The translations under genes were made by a program, and so were the position numbers. The notes under the pieces are model-generated. The model saw nothing but the letters and a program-made list of their open reading frames with translations. It had not been told where the DNA came from and made no database searches. This document shows, in pieces, positions 1-5,878 of a DNA stretch of 8,452 nucleotides (the first letter of the stretch is position 1; each line of letters starts with the position of its first letter). This stretch comes from Thermoleophilia bacterium (lineage in GTDB: Bacteria; Actinomycetota; Thermoleophilia; Miltoncostaeales; Miltoncostaeaceae). The stretch spans positions 1 to 8,452 of the forward strand of contig JADGPH010000235.1 of NCBI GenBank assembly GCA_017882555.1, in the 5' to 3' direction.

Positions 1-500
1 AACATCACCGCGTCCACATCGCCGCGATCGCGGCGCGCAAGTCGCGTGTCGACGTTCCCACGCACCTCGACGACATCCAGATCGGGGCGCATCACCCGCA
101 ACTGCGCCCGTCGGCGGGGACTGCTGGTCCCGACACGGGCCCCGGGCACGAGATCCTCCAGACCGTCGCAGACCCCCACCAGAACGTCCCGGGGATCCGC
201 GCGGGGGGGCACCGCCAGCACCGTGAGTCCATCCGGCAGATCAACCGGCAGGTCTTTGGCCGAGTGCACGGCCAGATCGGCCCGGCCGTCCAGCAGCGCC
301 TGCTCGAGCTCTTTGACGAACATGCCTCGGTCAGCGGGCGTCTGCCCCGGGGTCGCGCTCCAGCGATCACCGGTGGTGACGATCTCCAGGAACTCGATCT
401 CGTGGCCGTGGCCGGTCAGCAGCTCGGCGATCGCACGGCTTTGCGCAAGTGCCAGCGGGGAACGACGCGTCGCCAGGACCAGGCGGACGGTCGGCTCCAG
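1..500 (-). CDS. hemC: Hydroxymethylbilane synthase (porphobilinogen deaminase), 3' end outside window
   Basis: HemC joins four porphobilinogen units into hydroxymethylbilane in the cytoplasm, the step before uroporphyrinogen III. About 166 codons are visible; the C-terminal part with the cofactor-bearing cysteine lies beyond the left edge. Counting from a CTG at 498-500, the N-terminal block LATRRSPLALAQ is at about residues 9-20, HSAKDLPVDLP at 79-89 (D83 aligns with the catalytic Asp of E. coli HemC), and the dipyrromethane-binding block GTSSPRRRAQL at 124-134. The reading frame is open from a TGA at 558-560. Between that stop and the conserved core there is no in-frame ATG, GTG or TTG, so CTG 500 is chosen because it gives the usual short N-terminus. 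No clear Shine-Dalgarno precedes it. That CTG lies just past the hemA stop (503-505), so translation is probably coupled to hemA. Function is confident; the start is uncertain, and a base error is possible. Confidence 0.9.
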   Translation of the reverse strand, partial: MEPTVRLVLATRRSPLALAQSRAIAELLTGHGHEIEFLEIVTTGDRWSATPGQTPADRGMFVKELEQALLDGRADLAVHSAKDLPVDLPDGLTVLAVPPRADPRDVLVGVCDGLEDLVPGARVGTSSPRRRAQLRVMRPDLDVVEVRGNVDTRLARRDRGDVDAVM

Positions 501-502
501 CC

Positions 503-1831
503 CTAACGCGACGCGTCGTGCGACGGGGGTGCGGCAACCTCTTGGCGGGGCGTCTGGTCAAAGTCGGCGTCGTCCAACCCGAACAGGTGCCGCAAGCTCT
601 CGATGTGGCGGATCCCGTCGGCGTCCTGCACCGCGGCGCGGGCCCGCACGGTCGGCTCGTGCAGAATCTTGTTGACGATCCCCTTGGTGAGGATCTCGAG
701 CCGCTCGCGATCCACATCGGAGAGCGACTCCCACGAGGATGCGGACCGGTCAAGCTCGCGACGCCGGATCTCTTCTGCGTGCTCGCGCAACTCCCGGATT
801 GCCGGGGCCGCCACCAGGCTCGAGCGCCATTCTGAGAAGCCGTTGACCGCGGCGCTGACGATCTGCTCGCCGACGACCGCCTCGAGCCGCCGCCCGTTGA
901 GATTGGCCTCGACCACGCGCTCCAGGTCATCGATGTCGTGAAGGACGACCGACGGCAACTGCGCAATCTCCGGGTCAATATCACGGGGCACAGAGATGTC
1001 GATGATCAACATCCCATCGCGATCTCCGTCCTGCATCGCGGCCTCGAGCTGGGCGCGCTCCAGGATCGTGTGCGGCGCATCGGTGGACGAGATCACGATG
1101 TCCGCCCCGGCCAGTTCGACCCCCAACCCATCGAATCCGACCCCGCGTCCCCCAAACCGATCCGCAAGCCCGCGGGCCGAGCTGACGGTGCGATTGACGA
1201 TCACCAGGTCACCGACCGCGGCGTCGACCAAGCTCACCAACACCGCCTCGGCCATCTCGCCGGCACCCACCACGACCACCCGACACTCCGACAGATTCGG
1301 GGCACTGCGCTGAACCAGACTGACCGCAACCGCCGGCACCGATGCGGGGCCGTGCCCGATGCGGGTCTCCGAACGGACCCGCTTGCCCACCTCGAGGGCC
1401 TGCCGGAACAGATGATTGAGGATCGGCCCGACAGTCTCCTCTTCGACGGCCCGCTCCCAGGCGACACGCACCTGGCCCTGAATCTCGCTCTCACCCACGA
1501 CCATGGAATCAAGGCTTGAGCTCACGCGGAACAGTTGTGCCGCGGCTCGCTCGTCGCGATGGGTATACCGGGCGCATTCAAGTTCGGTCGGGCTGATCCG
1601 CGTGTGGGTCAGGATCGCTTCGACCAATGCCTGCTCGGCCGCGGCCGGATCTCCGGTCGCCGCATAGAGCTCGGTGCGATTACAGGTCGAGAGCGCCGCG
1701 ACCTCCGCCACGGTCCCCGAGGCGGCAAGCGCCCGCAGCAGACTCCGAGCCTCACGTTCGGTGAGCACGGCTTTCTCGCGCTGTTCGACCGGTGCCGTCT
1801 TGTGTGACAGACCGACTACGACGATATGCAT
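503..1831 (-). CDS. hemA: Glutamyl-tRNA reductase
   Basis: HemA reduces glutamyl-tRNA(Glu) with NADPH to glutamate-1-semialdehyde, the first committed step of C5-pathway tetrapyrrole synthesis. The protein has 442 residues, a normal length. It starts MHIVVVGLSHKTAPVE. The catalytic cysteine is C50 in STCNRTELY, the substrate-domain signature SSLDSMVVGESEIQGQVR is at about 105-122, and the NADPH-binding Rossmann turn GAGEMAEAVL is at 189-198. A helical dimerisation domain ends in ESLRHLFGL. The ATG directly follows the TAG of the upstream precorrin-2 dehydrogenase gene (1832-1834), and a GGGGGAG ribosome site 8 nt upstream supports this start. The upstream gene and hemC downstream are in the same direction, so they are probably co-transcribed. 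No regulatory motif specific to hemA is visible. Confidence 0.97.
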   Translation of the reverse strand: MHIVVVGLSHKTAPVEQREKAVLTEREARSLLRALAASGTVAEVAALSTCNRTELYAATGDPAAAEQALVEAILTHTRISPTELECARYTHRDERAAAQLFRVSSSLDSMVVGESEIQGQVRVAWERAVEEETVGPILNHLFRQALEVGKRVRSETRIGHGPASVPAVAVSLVQRSAPNLSECRVVVVGAGEMAEAVLVSLVDAAVGDLVIVNRTVSSARGLADRFGGRGVGFDGLGVELAGADIVISSTDAPHTILERAQLEAAMQDGDRDGMLIIDISVPRDIDPEIAQLPSVVLHDIDDLERVVEANLNGRRLEAVVGEQIVSAAVNGFSEWRSSLVAAPAIRELREHAEEIRRRELDRSASSWESLSDVDRERLEILTKGIVNKILHEPTVRARAAVQDADGIRHIESLRHLFGLDDADFDQTPRQEVAAPPSHDASR

Positions 1832-2488
1832 CTACGCCGCTCCCCCAAGATCCAAGGCCGTGCGTGCGCACTGACGGGCCTCCTCGGTGGCCCCGGCGCG
1901 CAGCAACTCCATCACGCGCCCGTCATCGAGCAAGCCCCGAACCGCTTCGGCGCGTGTGGCAGGATCAGGATAGCGCTGCTTGGTCGCGGCGCGCAGATCG
2001 CCCAGCAACCCGAGCAGCTCGCCCCACTCGGGCCCGAACAGCTCCTGGAGGGTGCGTCGCACGTCCGCCGTGACGACAGGGCTCGCACCGCCGGTCGAGA
2101 TCGCCAAGGTCAGCTCGCCACGCTGTACGAGCGCGGGGATATGCACGTCGGATGCGCGAGGGTCATCGACCACATTGCATAGGATGCCGCGTGTGTGTGC
2201 GTTTTGGGCGATTTGTTGGTTAATGTTCCGCCGATTTGTTGCGGCAAGTGCCAAAAACACCCCGATGAGGTCATCTGGCTGGTACTCGCGCTGCCGCAAC
2301 TCGGCGACCTGCCCGTGCGCGACCATGTCCGCGAGCCCGTCTGAGAGCTCGGGCGTCACAAGTCTGAGCACTGCCCCATGTGCGGCAAGCAATCGAGTCC
2401 TACCTTCGGCGATGCGGCCTCCGCCGACCACCAAGCACACGCGGCCCGTGAGGTCGGTGAACATCGGAAAGTGCGGCGTCACTCGCAC
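1832..2488 (-). CDS. Precorrin-2 dehydrogenase / sirohydrochlorin ferrochelatase-like protein (Met8/CysG N-terminal family)
   Basis: This family oxidises precorrin-2 to sirohydrochlorin with NAD+ and, in bifunctional members, inserts iron to make siroheme. The protein has 218 residues. It has an N-terminal NAD-binding fold with VVGGGRIAEGR at 20-30, the block CNVVDDP at 104-110 whose D108 matches the catalytic Asp of CysG, and LAISTGGASP at 128-137, followed by a helical C-terminal domain. There is no fused methyltransferase domain, so it is the standalone form (Met8, SirC or YlnF-like). The longest start is GTG 2488; GTG 2482 or ATG 2464 are alternatives. Family alignment needs the residues just before PMFTDLTG, which favours one of the two GTG codons. 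Its stop TAG abuts the hemA ATG. It lies about 130 bp after ccmD, the only sizeable gap in the cluster, so a promoter may sit there. Chelatase activity is not shown by sequence alone. Confidence 0.88.
   Translation of the reverse strand: MRVTPHFPMFTDLTGRVCLVVGGGRIAEGRTRLLAAHGAVLRLVTPELSDGLADMVAHGQVAELRQREYQPDDLIGVFLALAATNRRNINQQIAQNAHTRGILCNVVDDPRASDVHIPALVQRGELTLAISTGGASPVVTADVRRTLQELFGPEWGELLGLLGDLRAATKQRYPDPATRAEAVRGLLDDGRVMELLRAGATEEARQCARTALDLGGAA
1840..1846 (-). promoter_or_regulatory. Ribosome binding site of hemA
   Basis: The minus strand reads GGGGGAG here, inside the last codons of the upstream gene, 8 nt before the hemA ATG (1829-1831). It fixes the hemA start and shows that hemA has its own initiation site even though its ATG abuts the preceding stop codon. 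Confidence 0.7.
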
Positions 2489-2491
2489 ACG

Positions 2492-2533
2492 ACCATACGG
2501 GCGGAGTGCGGGTGACCGTCTCGTGACAGGGTA
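2492..2533 (-). promoter_or_regulatory. Candidate promoter for the precorrin-2 dehydrogenase-hemA-hemC block
   Basis: The minus strand has two hexamers of the actinobacterial -10 form TANNNT: TACCCT at 2528-2533 and TATGGT at 2492-2497. The first would give a leader of about 30-40 nt before GTG 2488/2482; the second would give an almost leaderless message starting at or near GTG 2482. Neither has a convincing -35 box. The position in the only larger gap of the cluster is the main support. Confidence 0.25.
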
Positions 2534-2552
2534 GTGGTCGGGTTGCGATGCT

Positions 2553-2577
2553 CGCCAGGGCCGGACAGCCCCTGGCG
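2553..2577 (-). other. Intercistronic hairpin downstream of ccmD
   Basis: CGCCAGGG (2553-2560) and CCCTGGCG (2570-2577) form a perfect 8-bp GC-rich stem with a 9-nt loop, about 40 nt after the ccmD stop codon. No T-run follows on the minus strand, so it is not a standard intrinsic terminator. It could act as a processing or mRNA-stabilising stem between the ccm and hem parts, or as a U-less terminator, which has been proposed for high-GC bacteria. Confidence 0.5.
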
Positions 2578-2617
2578 GCGGACGAAGGTCCCGTGCGCGG
2601 TGACACCGGTCACGGCG

Positions 2618-2803
2618 TCAGTGGCCCACCCCGGCGGCCTCGTCGCGCGCCGCGGGCCGCTCACGCTCATCCAACAGCCGCACCAGCAGCTCTGCTTCGC
2701 GGGCGAGGCGCGCCGTCCGCAGACCGGACGCGACGACGTAAAGCAACAGCAGAAACCAAATCACTGCGTACGCAGCGACCACGTATTGCGTCGCGCCACT
2801 CAT
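2618..2803 (-). CDS. ccmD: CcmD-like small membrane protein
   Basis: This protein of about 61 residues starts MSGATQYVVAAYAVIW. It has one hydrophobic segment at about residues 7-28, then a charged, probably helical tail rich in Arg, Glu and Leu (RTARLAREAELL). That is the architecture of CcmD, the small subunit that in other bacteria holds CcmC with the CcmAB ABC transporter and helps release holo-CcmE. The assignment rests on position directly after ccmC, size and topology; CcmD sequences are poorly conserved. The ATG at 2801-2803 lies 7 nt after the ccmC stop and has an AGGGTAGGA ribosome site. A longer reading frame to 2896 overlaps ccmC and is not needed. The gene is easy to miss in automatic annotation. 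Confidence 0.72.
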   Translation of the reverse strand: MSGATQYVVAAYAVIWFLLLLYVVASGLRTARLAREAELLVRLLDERERPAARDEAAGVGH

Positions 2804-2808
2804 CGGCG

Positions 2809-2817
2809 TCCTACCCT
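2809..2817 (-). promoter_or_regulatory. Ribosome binding site of ccmD
   Basis: The minus strand reads AGGGTAGGA, overlapping the ccmC stop codon (2811-2813) and ending 5 nt before the ATG of the small gene. It supports the short 61-codon start for ccmD rather than the longer upstream extension. Confidence 0.55.
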
Positions 2818-3503
2818 CTCTCCAGGCGCAGTTTGGCCTCGCGCAGTGCGCGCTCGGCGCGGTGCTGCAGAAGCTCGAACTGCACCAGCGTGGCAAACAA
2901 GAACATCAGGCCCACAAAGGACACCGTAAACCACAACAGCATGCTGTTGGGCATCCGCGCGCCCGAGCTGGTGAACACGACCGGGTGAACGTACGACTGG
3001 GCGATCCTCACCGCATAGAACGAGACCGGTACGGATGCAAACGCCACGATCGCGTACACCGCCGAGAAGCGCGCCTGCCGCGACCCTTCGGCCGAACTGC
3101 GCAAGACGAAATACGCTGCGTACAACAGGATCACGATCGTATAGGTGGCCAGGCGGGGGTCGCTCCACACCCACCAGGTTCCCCATTGGCCTTTCGCCCA
3201 AATCGACCCGGTGATCACGGTCATCACCGCGAACATGAGCCCGACCCGCACCGTGATGTAGCCGAGGTCATCCCACCATTCACGTGGCCGGCGCAGATAC
3301 ATCACCCCCGCCACGCAGGCAACCGCGAAGGCGACCATGGAGATGATGGCCACCGAGACGTGGAAGTAGAAGATCCGCTGCACCTGACCTTGGACGCCAT
3401 CCTCCGGGGCGATCAGGAACAATCCCACGATGGCGAGCACCATCAGCACCGTGGTGATGGACCCCAGCGCAAGCACGCGGCGACCCGCGCGATCAGTCGT
3501 CAA
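2811..3503 (-). CDS. ccmC: Heme-handling protein CcmC (cytochrome c biogenesis, System I)
   Basis: CcmC presents heme at the outer face of the membrane and passes it to the heme chaperone CcmE. It is polytopic with about six membrane segments. Counted from TTG 3503 (230 residues), the conserved heme-ligand histidines are H48 in RIFYFHVSVA and H173 in IAQSYVHPVVF, and the tryptophan-rich external motif WGTWWVWSDPRL is at 107-118. TTG 3539 is an upstream alternative; with it the histidines fall at 60 and 185, close to the E. coli positions, but the gene would overlap ccmB by 47 bp. GTG 3476 is a shorter option. TTG 3503 gives an 11-bp overlap with ccmB and a typical N-terminus; none has a clear ribosome site, so coupling to ccmB is likely. 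The motif has one residue between WWVW and DPR compared with the common WWxWD form. Confidence 0.92.
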   Translation of the reverse strand: MTTDRAGRRVLALGSITTVLMVLAIVGLFLIAPEDGVQGQVQRIFYFHVSVAIISMVAFAVACVAGVMYLRRPREWWDDLGYITVRVGLMFAVMTVITGSIWAKGQWGTWWVWSDPRLATYTIVILLYAAYFVLRSSAEGSRQARFSAVYAIVAFASVPVSFYAVRIAQSYVHPVVFTSSGARMPNSMLLWFTVSFVGLMFLFATLVQFELLQHRAERALREAKLRLERG

Positions 3504-4182
3504 GGATGTAGTCAAAGGTCGCGTAGGCAACGAGGGCAAAGATTACCGCGTAGACGGCCAGAAACAGACAGTAGCCACGATACTCCGCCATCTGGCGCGT
3601 GGGACCCAGCACCGCGTGCGTGGCACCGGTCGCGGCGATCACGACCGGCACAAGCGACGGCAACAGCAACACCGGCAGCACGAGTTCTCGGGAGCGCGAG
3701 AACACGCTCATCGACGCCAACAGCGCTCCAACGATGCCGATACAGATATCGGCCAGCACACACACACCGGCGACCAGCACGAGATTGACCGGGTTCCCGC
3801 CCCGGACAAAGAACAGCGCGGTCAGCGGGACGACGACCACCTGCACCCCGAGCAGATAGAGCACGAGCGCCGTGGCGCGGGCGCCCATCAGGACCAACCG
3901 CGCGACGGGGGCGACGAGAATCGCATCGAGCACGCGCTGCTCGCGTTCGGGTACCCACGTGCGCCCCACCCCCAACACCGCGCCGAGTGCGAGCGTCGCC
4001 CACAGGATTCCGCCTGCGATCGGGGTCGTATCGCCGATCCGGGCCCCAATCGCAAACTGGAACAGGATGATCACCACGAGGCTGAACAGCCCCATCGCAA
4101 CAACGGTCTCGCGGGTGCGGAACTCCAGCCGCAGGTCTTTGCGCAGCAGCGCGGCAAACTGTCGACGCCCGCGTGATCTCAC
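3493..4182 (-). CDS. ccmB: Heme exporter permease CcmB
   Basis: CcmB is the ABC-2 type membrane subunit of the CcmAB transporter, which drives release of heme-loaded CcmE from CcmC/CcmD during cytochrome c maturation. The product has 229 residues, close to the usual size. The start RQFAALLRKDLRLEFRTRE is the typical cytoplasmic lead, followed by about six hydrophobic segments near residues 27-46, 54-72, 104-125, 132-157, 166-186 and 204-224. The loop GRTWVPEREQRVLDAILVAP (73-92) is the characteristic cytoplasmic coupling region. The GTG start (4180-4182) overlaps the ccmA stop as GTGA, so translation is coupled. The 3' end overlaps the ccmC start. Confidence 0.92.
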   Translation of the reverse strand: MRSRGRRQFAALLRKDLRLEFRTRETVVAMGLFSLVVIILFQFAIGARIGDTTPIAGGILWATLALGAVLGVGRTWVPEREQRVLDAILVAPVARLVLMGARATALVLYLLGVQVVVVPLTALFFVRGGNPVNLVLVAGVCVLADICIGIVGALLASMSVFSRSRELVLPVLLLPSLVPVVIAATGATHAVLGPTRQMAEYRGYCLFLAVYAVIFALVAYATFDYILDD

Positions 4183-4892
4183 TGGGTGAGTTGGTGGTAG
4201 TCGGTGCGAAAACGCGCAAGCTCGACATCCGCGCTGGCCACGCGCGACACGACGCGCCCGGCCCGCAACACGATGACCTGATCGGTCAGTGCAAGCGCCC
4301 GGTCAAGCTCATGGGTCACCATCACCAGGCCCGTGTGCGCCGCAGCGCCCTCGACGACCTCATCGAGCACGCGCGCGCCCTGCAAGTCGAGCCCCGTGTA
4401 CGGCTCATCCAACAACAGCAGGCGCGGCTCATGCAAGGTAAAGCGAGCGATCCCCAACCGCTGCGCCATACCGCGCGAGAAGGTCCGCACCGGATCATGA
4501 GTGCGCGCGAGCAGGCCGACCCGCGCGAGCGCAGCCGGGATGCGCTCGCCGGCGTCGGGGATGCCGTAGAGATCCGCGAACAGCTCCAGGTTCTGTTGGG
4601 CGGTCAGATCGAGGTAGACCATCGGATCGTGGCCCAGGTACCCGATGTGCTGACGGGCGGCCTGCGACTCCCGGGGGATCAGCGCGCCGGCCACGCGCAG
4701 GGTCCCGGCCTCGGGCCGCAACAGCGTCGCCAACATCCGTAGGAGCGTGCTCTTACCCGCCCCGTTTGGCCCGACGACGGCCAATCTCTGGCCGGCCTCG
4801 AGCCGAACATCCACCTCGTCGACCGCGCGGCGACCGCCAAACGCCCGCACGAGCCCCTGCGCGTCGACCAAGAGTTCCTCGGTGTCCGCCAC
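4179..4892 (-). CDS. ccmA: ABC transporter ATPase CcmA (heme exporter)
   Basis: This is the ATP-hydrolysing subunit that works with CcmB. The 237-residue protein has Walker A GPNGAGKST at 41-49, an ABC signature of the FSRGM type (FSRGMAQR, 138-145), Walker B LLLLDEP at 158-164 and the switch histidine H194 in MVTHE. The position of the usual Q-loop glutamine (LGHQP in E. coli CcmA) is Asp here (D89 in LGHDP). On sequence alone it could be any ABC-2 ATPase; the adjoining ccmB, ccmC and ccmD settle the assignment. The GTG start at 4890-4892 lies 6 nt after the stop of the prenyltransferase gene, with no visible ribosome site, so reinitiation from the upstream gene is likely. Confidence 0.92.
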   Translation of the reverse strand: MADTEELLVDAQGLVRAFGGRRAVDEVDVRLEAGQRLAVVGPNGAGKSTLLRMLATLLRPEAGTLRVAGALIPRESQAARQHIGYLGHDPMVYLDLTAQQNLELFADLYGIPDAGERIPAALARVGLLARTHDPVRTFSRGMAQRLGIARFTLHEPRLLLLDEPYTGLDLQGARVLDEVVEGAAAHTGLVMVTHELDRALALTDQVIVLRAGRVVSRVASADVELARFRTDYHQLTQ

Positions 4893-4898
4893 GTGTTG

Positions 4899-5789
4899 TT
4901 AGCCGACCGCGACGTCGGCGATCACAAACGCGATGAACACCAGCGCGAGGATCCCGTTCAAGGTGCCAAAGGCCGCCTGGATCCGGGCTCGATCATTCGG
5001 ATCAACCAGCACGTTCTCGACCACCAAGACCATGGCGCATACCGCAACACCCAGGAAATAGATGACACCCGAACTCGCGAGCAGGCCGGCAGCGACCAGG
5101 CACGCCACCGCCAGCACGTGCATGACGCGGGTGACCCACAGCGCGAGCCCCGGTCCAAACCGGGCGGGCACGGACTGAATGCCGTACTCCCGATCAAAGT
5201 CGATGTCCATCAGTGCGTAGATAACGTCGAATCCGCACATCCACGTCGCCACCGCGAGCCAGAGGAACACCGGTGCGGCCCCGATGTGACCGGTGACGGC
5301 AATCCAGGCCCCCACGGGCGCGAGACCGATCACCAGACCCAACACCAGGTGACAGAGCCACGTAAAGCGCTTGGTGTAGGGGTAGATCACGAACCCCGCG
5401 ACCGGGATCGGCCACAGGTACCAGGTCACGCGGGGCAACTGGCTGACCGCGATGAGCAGCACGACCAGGCTGATCGCGCAAAACACCGCGACCTGGCTCT
5501 GGGTCAGCCGCCCGCGAGGCAGATCCCGGGCGGCCGTACGCGGGTTGGCGGCATCGATCGGCGCATCGATGACCCGGTTGAGCGCCATCGCCAGCGAGCG
5601 TGCGCCCACCATCGCCACCAAGATCCACCACAGCGTCGCGAGCGACGGCCAATGCTGCCGCGCCATCACCGCGCCCGCCAACGCAAAGGGCAACGCGAAT
5701 ACCGTGTGCTGAAAGCGCACGAGGGAGGCAAACGCACCGATCATCGAGGTCCCACGGGCCACGTCGGTCGCTGGAGAAGTCCGGGTCAC
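4899..5789 (-). CDS. UbiA-family prenyltransferase, probably MqnP-like (menaquinone pathway)
   Basis: UbiA-family membrane enzymes attach polyprenyl chains to aromatic acids. Numbered from GTG 5789 (296 residues), the first aspartate motif is NRVIDAPIDAANPRT (N71, D75, D79) and the second is DVIYALMDIDFD (D188, D195, D199), separated by several hydrophobic helices. The NPRTAARDLP form resembles the 4-hydroxybenzoate/MqnP branch, including futalosine-pathway enzymes, rather than MenA or the heme O synthase CtaB. The substrate is inferred. Starts possible are TTG 5798, GTG 5789 and ATG 5744. GTG 5789 is chosen because a TAGCAT -10-like box ends 8 nt before it; ATG 5744 gives the more usual N-terminus (MIGAFASLVRFQHTVFALPF). 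It is the first gene of the run leading into ccmABCD, with ccmA only 6 nt downstream. Confidence 0.88.
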   Translation of the reverse strand: MTRTSPATDVARGTSMIGAFASLVRFQHTVFALPFALAGAVMARQHWPSLATLWWILVAMVGARSLAMALNRVIDAPIDAANPRTAARDLPRGRLTQSQVAVFCAISLVVLLIAVSQLPRVTWYLWPIPVAGFVIYPYTKRFTWLCHLVLGLVIGLAPVGAWIAVTGHIGAAPVFLWLAVATWMCGFDVIYALMDIDFDREYGIQSVPARFGPGLALWVTRVMHVLAVACLVAAGLLASSGVIYFLGVAVCAMVLVVENVLVDPNDRARIQAAFGTLNGILALVFIAFVIADVAVG

Positions 5790-5797
5790 GATCCGCA

Positions 5798-5803
5798 ATG
5801 CTA
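5798..5803 (-). promoter_or_regulatory. Candidate -10 box for the prenyltransferase-ccm operon
   Basis: The minus strand reads TAGCAT, which fits the TANNNT consensus and matches TATAAT at four of six positions. It ends 8 nt before GTG 5789, so transcription would begin at or just before that codon and give a leaderless or nearly leaderless mRNA. No good -35 box is seen; TTCGCC, about 18 nt upstream, is weak. Confidence 0.35.
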
Positions 5804-5849
5804 GCCCGCCGCATGACCGAGGGCGAAGGCGTTGTGGCCCTGATGCTGG

Positions 5850-5863
5850 CCATCGGCCGATGG
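5850..5863. promoter_or_regulatory. Perfect 14-bp palindrome, candidate operator
   Basis: CCATCGGCCGATGG is a perfect palindrome without spacer in the divergent intergenic region. It ends 3 bp before the candidate -10 box of the phosphodiesterase gene and lies about 47 bp upstream of the prenyltransferase -10 candidate. Its position and symmetry fit the binding site of a dimeric repressor controlling one or both directions. No matching regulator is encoded in the window, so this is inference. Confidence 0.4.
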
Positions 5864-5866
5864 GGG

Positions 5867-5872
5867 TATCAT
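5867..5872 (+). promoter_or_regulatory. Candidate -10 box for the phosphodiesterase gene
   Basis: TATCAT matches TATAAT at five of six positions and ends 6 nt before ATG 5879. That spacing would start transcription at the ATG itself, as in leaderless actinobacterial genes. No clear -35 box is present at the normal distance; the region holds the palindrome instead. Confidence 0.45.
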
Positions 5873-5878
5873 CCAGGT

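Noticed and set aside
2600..2613. Inverted repeat GTGAC-ACCG-GTCAC just past the ccmD end
   Set aside because: Arms of only 5 bp with a 4-bp gap are expected by chance in GC-rich DNA, and it overlaps the last ccmD codons rather than a promoter.
2479..2670. A 63-codon minus-strand frame linking ccmD and the precorrin-2 dehydrogenase gene, ending MVVCE with a GTGA overlap at GTG 2482
   Set aside because: The overlap is suggestive of coupling, but the product is low in hydrophobic residues, overlaps ccmD and resembles no family. A short 5-codon leader (ATG 2496) cannot be excluded.
2862..3788. Long plus-strand reading frame of about 308 codons opposite ccmB/ccmC
   Set aside because: It crosses two genes with clear family motifs on the minus strand and has an Arg/His-rich composition with no domain.
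4899..5789. The prenyltransferase as heme O synthase (CtaB/Cox10), given the heme context
   Set aside because: The aspartate motif is NRVIDAPIDAANPRT rather than the NDxxDxxxDxxMxRTxxRP pattern of heme O synthases; it fits the 4-hydroxybenzoate/MqnP branch.
4893..5804. Long plus-strand reading frame of about 300 codons opposite the prenyltransferase gene
   Set aside because: It mirrors the real membrane-protein gene on the other strand. Its translation is rich in His, Arg, Gln and Asp with no recognisable domain, as expected for antisense frames in GC-rich DNA.
5600..5878. Upstream extension of the phosphodiesterase frame
   Set aside because: The extra residues overlap the prenyltransferase gene on the other strand and precede the conserved HRG start of the family; ATG 5879 is the natural start.
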